Source: Sipunculus nudus (taxonomy: Eukaryota > Annelida > Sipuncula > Golfingiida > Sipunculidae). Taken from it: DNA of 64,000 nucleotides. The notes beneath the pieces were generated by a model. That model searched no databases. It saw only the letters and a program-made list of their open reading frames with translations, and was not told where the DNA came from. The stretch spans positions 33,958,862-34,022,861 of the forward strand of contig CM049307.1 in the NCBI GenBank assembly GCA_026874595.1, read 5' to 3'. The translations under genes were made by a program, and so were the position numbers. This document shows positions 58,966 to 64,000 of this stretch, piece after piece; within the stretch, counting starts at the first letter, position 1, and each line of letters opens with the position of its first letter.

Positions 58966-60984
58966 GATTGTAGCTGGCACCACCAGTCTTATATACAACG
59001 AAAAGATATATAAATATGCCCAATGTCAGACTGATATGTCAAACCCCTCCTGTGAAATAAGCAGGGAAATACACTGTGCAAAAATTATTCTAGGTGGCGC
59101 CGACAGTCTTGTACACTATAAAGCTACCCAATATGTATAAACATGCCCAATTTTAGGCTGATGTATCAAATTCCTCTGTAGAAATAAGCAGGCACACATA
59201 CACTGCAAAAGTCAATGTAAGTGGCACCACCTGTCTGGTAAATAAGAATACCATCAAAGACGCATAGATAGGTCAAAATATCAGTCCAATACATCAAACT
59301 TCCCCAGAGTTTGATGCACTGGGCTGACAAAGCTTAGGTGAGTAAGGCAGTTACCCCCGAGTGACCTGTGACAAATTGCTGCCTCAAGCTACTGCACTGA
59401 GTGAACTCTTGACCAGCACCTGGCTAGAATGAGTGAACTTTTGACCTATAACTGGCTTTATTGAGTGAACTCTTGACCTATTGCATACTGTGGTTGTCTT
59501 CTTATTTGCGGTGGTTTCAAATTCGCGATATTCGCGGTCACTCCCTGACCGCGAAAATGAAACCGCACAGTTTTGAATGCACATATACCAGACCATAATC
59601 ATTAATTTCAGAAGCTGCCGATAGTTTGCGACAGTTGATATTTATCTTCAGCTTCGTAGTGATTGTCCATCGAGCCTGGTGCATATACGATAAATGATTC
59701 AGGGAGAATGCTGGGCCCATTTTAAATAATATCGGTTGGCTTTGATGCAAAAAACCGGGACCCTTTGCAGGTGCGTGCTAACTCCGGCGGACATCCAGAT
59801 GACATCCAGTGCAGCTTTAAAATGAATATTGAGTGTAAGGTACTCGTTCACATTGTGCCGTATTTAGTCATGTTAATGAATAAAAATTTCCACTAAAGTA
59901 GTGAACATAGCCGCTAGGGTTGCGCCACCTTGTAATTGTATAAAAGACTAATTCTGTGAAATCATGACGCGCCAAACGATGTATGAATGGCTAGTGATGA
60001 CATGAGTTTTGAATATATTTGAAAGGTCGCAGTTCATTTTGGGGCCAAAGTGCCTTAAAACAGTGGAATATTATGTTTTGCTTCAGATTTTAACTGTGAG
60101 AAACTGAATACGGTTCCTTCTTCCACCTATATGGAAGTAATTAGCAACATATATAAACGCCATTCAAATTATTCTGGGCACATCCCTGCCTTTGATACTG
60201 AAACAAGGGGGCTACCTACAGGCGTCCCTTGTTGGTTGAGCAGGTGATTACGACTCGACTTTTAACAAACAGGAGTAAGATACCCTTATCAAGACAGTTT
60301 CCCTGAACACACTTAATATACCGTTTTGGTTGGTTGGTTTCTCGACACACCTTAATTACATTTGAGTTGTTTTTAATGAGCCTCGGCCCTGAACTAATTA
60401 CAGCCAGCGGGGTCAATGCTTCCCACAGGCGTCGGCTCAGCCGTCTGTGAATGTTCGAACATGCGATATCCGGACAGAGATATCCTAGATAATAGTGAAA
60501 TCACCGGTAAATGAAACTATTTTTGATAATGAAATATACTACTAGACTTATGATAGAGCGCGAAAAAGGAACCCCGTGAAACTTTTAAAAATATAAAAAC
60601 CGCGAAAATTCAGCCCCGCCAATATAAAGGCAACCACAGTAATCTGACACAGTTGGCAGTCTGCTAAAGCTATAAATAGAATCAGGCTGAACTTTGGTGC
60701 CAAATATGATGCAGTGAGCAGTCTTCCAAAGCTATAGATAGAATGCAGCTACTGCACTGAGTGAACTCTTGACCTCTACCTGGCTGCACTTCTTCCAATC
60801 CTGGCACTGTGCCAAAACTATTTATAGAGCTGACATCATCTTGGCTAATGGCCAACATCAAGGCACTGGCAATCTGCCAATGGTAAACCAAGTGCTGCCA
60901 TCTGTACACAAAAGTGGTCCCTACTTGAAATAATTTTGAAATGTATTTTCCCAATACAAAATGCTTTTCAGCTGACTTTTTATG
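58966..60984 (-). repeat. B-family right-half array, reverse, with a nested element
   Basis: B units with GGTGGCGCCGAC near 59093 and GTGGCACCACCTGTC near 59222, and the TGCACTGAGTGAACTCTTGA short repeats near 59393 and 60750. A TIR element interrupts it at 59488-60639. Confidence 0.65.
59488..60639. mobile_element. TA-flanked inverted-repeat element, 1152 bp
   Basis: The ends are CTGTGGTTGTCTTC and, inverted, GGCAACCACAG, flanked by TA (59486-59487, 60640-60641). Joining the flanks gives TTGCATAATCTGA, the reverse of TCAGATTATGCAA at about 17287-17301, an uninterrupted paralog. About 50 bp at each end resemble the 431-bp element, including TTCGCGATATTCGCGG. No transposase frame is recognised inside. 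Confidence 0.8.
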
Positions 60985-63549
60985 AACAAGGGACCCATGG
61001 GTCACGGCGCTCAGCTGTTATATATGATAAAAAATATGATTTGGGAAAGAGGCATAAGCTGGTTTTGTGTGGTAATAAATATAAGCTTTATTATGAGTTG
61101 TTGGTGTTTAGCTTATGTATGATTTTGATAGTATTTTTGGAGACAGGGAAGAGGATTGATTTCATTTATTTTATTAACAAATGGAGTGCTACTGTCACAC
61201 AGATTTTGACTTTTCAATACAACTTATATGCAGCAAATATAATAAAAGAGTTTAACTAAAACTATATATGCATTTATGAATACATTTTGAAAGTATTTTC
61301 ACTGGTATTCAAATACTTTCATTTTTACCTGAATTCCCATTCTAATGCAAGAAATTTTATAATGGAGTACATATTCATATTCATATACATTTGCAAAGAA
61401 TTTGCACCATGTCTGGTATTTATTCAGTTTTAGCCAAACAATGATGTTGAGAATCCAGAATAAAAAACAAAGGACCCATGGGTCACAACAAAAGTTTGAA
61501 ATTTTTGCAAATGCAAAATATGAAAAATATTCTATTGTAATGTTTTATATTTATATAAGCATATGAGAAGCTAAGAGGAAAGGGTCCTCCTACTTGGTTA
61601 TAGTAAAGTTCTCAATATATGATTGCAAACTAATACTCTGACAAGACTGTCATGAAGAAAAACAGTAAAAGTTTTGAGATACTGTGATGCATATGAAAAA
61701 TTTTCAGATGGACAGGCAAGTGGACAGAATGGACTAATACCTTCATTTCACTTTCAAAGGAATAATGCATTTAAGTTTATATATAAGCCTATTTTTTTAG
61801 CATATCCACTTTTTTCATTAATAGATTTTATCTGATTCATTTTTTTTATTTACAAGTGTTATAAATTTGTAATATAAAAGTGAAAATATAAGTTTAAATA
61901 TTAGAATTCTAAATTGCAATCATTATATATCGTGATTGTAGCTCACATTGGGTCATATTATGCATACACATATATTTTATTATTTTTAAATCAAATGTTT
62001 AAACTGAATGTAAAAGAAAATAATGCCACAACATGGCATCTACAAAATTATTCCTTGAATTCCTATTAAAAAGTTTAGCACATTGGACTTTTCAGGACAA
62101 GCTTAATTTTATTCACCGAAATAAAATAAAAGATTCAGTCAATTTGATAAAATAAAAACATCTTTTCAAATAAAGTATACACACTGTTGGTTGAATGAGG
62201 GACAAACAATATCATTATGCTAATTACAATCTCAGCTATAATTAATTACTGGAATCAATAGTCAATTTCACACCTGGTGAAGTTTTACTCTTCTGAAGTA
62301 AAGCATTACTTATCTGATGAACATCCACACTTTCATAGCAATACATCACTTTGTGGACACAATTAAATGTGCACTTTAATCATTGTAACCCTGGTGGTAC
62401 AATACAAAATCTAAAATGTAGCATGTCCAAGAATAAAATAAAATACAGAAATTATAACATTCATCTAGTTTATGCACCAGCTGGGGGGGGGGGGGGTTGA
62501 GTGCAGGGCAGAGGAGAAGCCTGCTAGTAGTGGCCAAGCTGGGTCAAGGCAAGCTGCCTGGGGTGGGTTACATAATGCAAGTGAAGGCTGTACTACTAGG
62601 TGGGCCAGATATAAACAACACTTGACATGGTGTATGAAAACTTGAATAAAAGCTACTCTTTTCAAACAATTTCTTTGAAATTTCAGATTTTAAAAGATTA
62701 AATCCTTATGTATATATGCTGTGAAAATTAAATCAACAGTGCTTACAGGGAAAAAATGTGCCACTGCCAAAGTTGGACAAAATTTAAGGTATTAATTTTT
62801 TATTTATGCTAATAACTTGAAAAATTTGCAAAATTCAGATCTAATTTTGGGCAAAAAATTGAATCTTGATTAAATAAAGTTATATTCCTGAAAAAAAAAG
62901 TCTTCAGCTTCAGCAATTCTCATGTTAAGTGAGCAAATATATTTCCTGATTTTTAAAAAACTGCATTATATTTGGGCCTATAACTTCAAAATAATACCCA
63001 ATACTGACCTAATTTTTGGTATGTGCACAGAAAATGTATGGAAGAATATGAATACAAAATATGATCAAAAACAGATCAGTGGGTTTTGATATTAGGCAGA
63101 CTTGAAGTGTAAAAATTGCTTTTTTATGGAAAACGGAGGTTTTTCCTTAATATCTCGAAGGAACGAAGTTCTAATGACCCAATTTTCGGTATGGTAGGAG
63201 ATTTTGGGGACATCTAATGGTATGCAGAATTTTGGATTCGTAGGTCCAACGGTTTAAAAACGTGCCCTGTTAACGGACGGACGGCCGGACGGCCGACGGA
63301 CAAAGGACTACGACTATAGCTCAGATGACTTATAGTCAGCTGAGCTAAAAATAGAGAAAAAATGTGTAAACTTTATGGTAGGAGATTTTGGGGACATCTA
63401 ATGGTATGCAGAATTTTGGATTCGTAGGTCCAACGGTTTAAAAACGTGCCCTGTTAACGGCCGGACGGCCGACGGACAAAGGACTACGACTATAGCTCAG
63501 ATGACTTATAGTCAGCTGAGCTAAAAATAGAGAAAAAATGTGTAAACTT
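60985..63549 (-). mobile_element. D-family element, reverse, with duplicated T1 end
   Basis: The R1 end is at 60985-61017 (AACAAGGGACCCATGGGTCA). The segment 61270-61462 is the inverted match of 1340-1545. A poly-G tract lies near 62485-62498. D cores run from about 62650-63250, and T1 hairpins occur at 63318-63346 and 63494-63522. A second R1-like motif at 61467-61492 suggests nesting. It is non-coding. Confidence 0.7.
63190..63549 (-). repeat. Recent tandem duplication of a D-family terminus (184 + 176 bp)
   Basis: TATGGTAGGAGATTTTGGGG starts at 63190 and 63374. The two copies match base for base apart from an 8-base difference in the GGACGGCC tract. Each copy contains the whole CGGACGG tract and T1 hairpin. 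Confidence 0.93.
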
Positions 63550-63551
63550 TA

Positions 63552-64000
63552 AAAACTAGAATACTGGTAGCAGACAAGTGACCACGTGTATCCGCCAAAA
63601 TCAGAGTGAAACGGTTGAAGTGAGGCATGGATTGAGTGGAAAGGGGAAATAGAGTGAGGTATGTTGTATATTAGCATGGATGTCTGCAGCCTAAATGTGT
63701 TTGTAGGTTGTGCCACCTACCACAAATCCAGAAAGATGTCCAAGTTGTATACATATGCAAAATTTTAGGCAGAAAAGTCAAACCACTACATGTGTATGAG
63801 TGATTTTAGCCAACGGCAGACAAACAGACAGACGCTGTGCAAAAATGGTTACAGGTGGCCCCTCCAGTTGACCTATGTGAGATCTATACACATGAAAAAT
63901 TTTGGCCCAATTGTTCAAACGGTTCCCGAGATATGAGCTCGGATGTCTGCAGTGTAAACTAGAATGTAGGTGGCGCCACCTGTCATAAAATCAAGAAAGC
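63552..64000 (-). repeat. C-family element, right end, running off the window
   Basis: In reverse orientation: CTAG-type terminus near 63556, hairpin region, GTGTATCCGCC at 63589, then C half-units with a decayed palindrome near 63706 and a perfect one at 63969. It continues past 64000. Confidence 0.7.

Noticed and set aside
62465-62665. Proline-rich small protein on the - strand
   Set aside because: Its coding strand includes the homopolymer tract of a D-family element; similar tracts occur in other D copies without a conserved frame.

Overview
This window is animal genomic DNA, most likely from a marine bivalve or another mollusc. The evidence is two recognisable intron-split metazoan genes, a tyrosine-recombinase retrotransposon, and a dense load of small mobile elements built around tandem core repeats, a style typical of bivalve genomes. 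The species assignment is inference; the genes and repeat structures are read directly from the sequence.

Genes. (1) On the + strand, 6337-7374 holds the last two coding exons of a calcium/calmodulin-dependent protein kinase II (CaMKII) gene: the end of the hub (association) domain and the stop codon. A repeat-free 3.3 kb stretch that looks like a long 3' UTR follows, ending near an AATAAA at 10638. The kinase exons lie before the window. (2) On the - strand, 37555-43103 holds six coding exons of an annexin. They run from the second half of annexin repeat 1 to the stop codon: 897 nt, 298 residues, with all phases agreeing. The exon for the start of repeat 1 and the N-terminal tail was not found. 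The two genes point toward each other.

Mobile DNA. Most of the rest is a mosaic of four related families of non-autonomous elements, called A, B, C and D here. Each has a core of tandem units (about 338 bp in A, about 277 bp dimers in C) and structured ends. Three matched end pairs recur: GCTCAGCTGACTG (A, D), GCGAACCTGTG (B) and GTATCCGCC (C). Each pair sits beside a terminal hairpin. The cores of A, B and C all carry the same 12-bp palindrome, GGTGGCGCCACC. Ends and cores are mixed between families, nested, and in places duplicated in tandem together with the terminus. Elements with the A/D ends are all in + orientation before about 33 kb and all in - orientation after about 37.8 kb.

A 6.3 kb DIRS/Ngaro-type retrotransposon (44379-50715: gag, reverse transcriptase/RNase H, tyrosine recombinase) has split an A-family repeat. 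It is recently inserted but already broken by frameshifts and stop codons. Two terminal-inverted-repeat DNA elements (56154-56584 and 59488-60639) sit in B-family repeats at TA sites, and uninterrupted paralogous copies in the same window confirm both insertions.

The most unusual feature tied to a gene is a roughly 55-bp minisatellite (40617-41067). It consists of repeated copies of an annexin exon's 3' end together with its splice donor, and lies immediately after that exon.

No CRISPR array, rRNA, tRNA or bacterial-style operon was seen.
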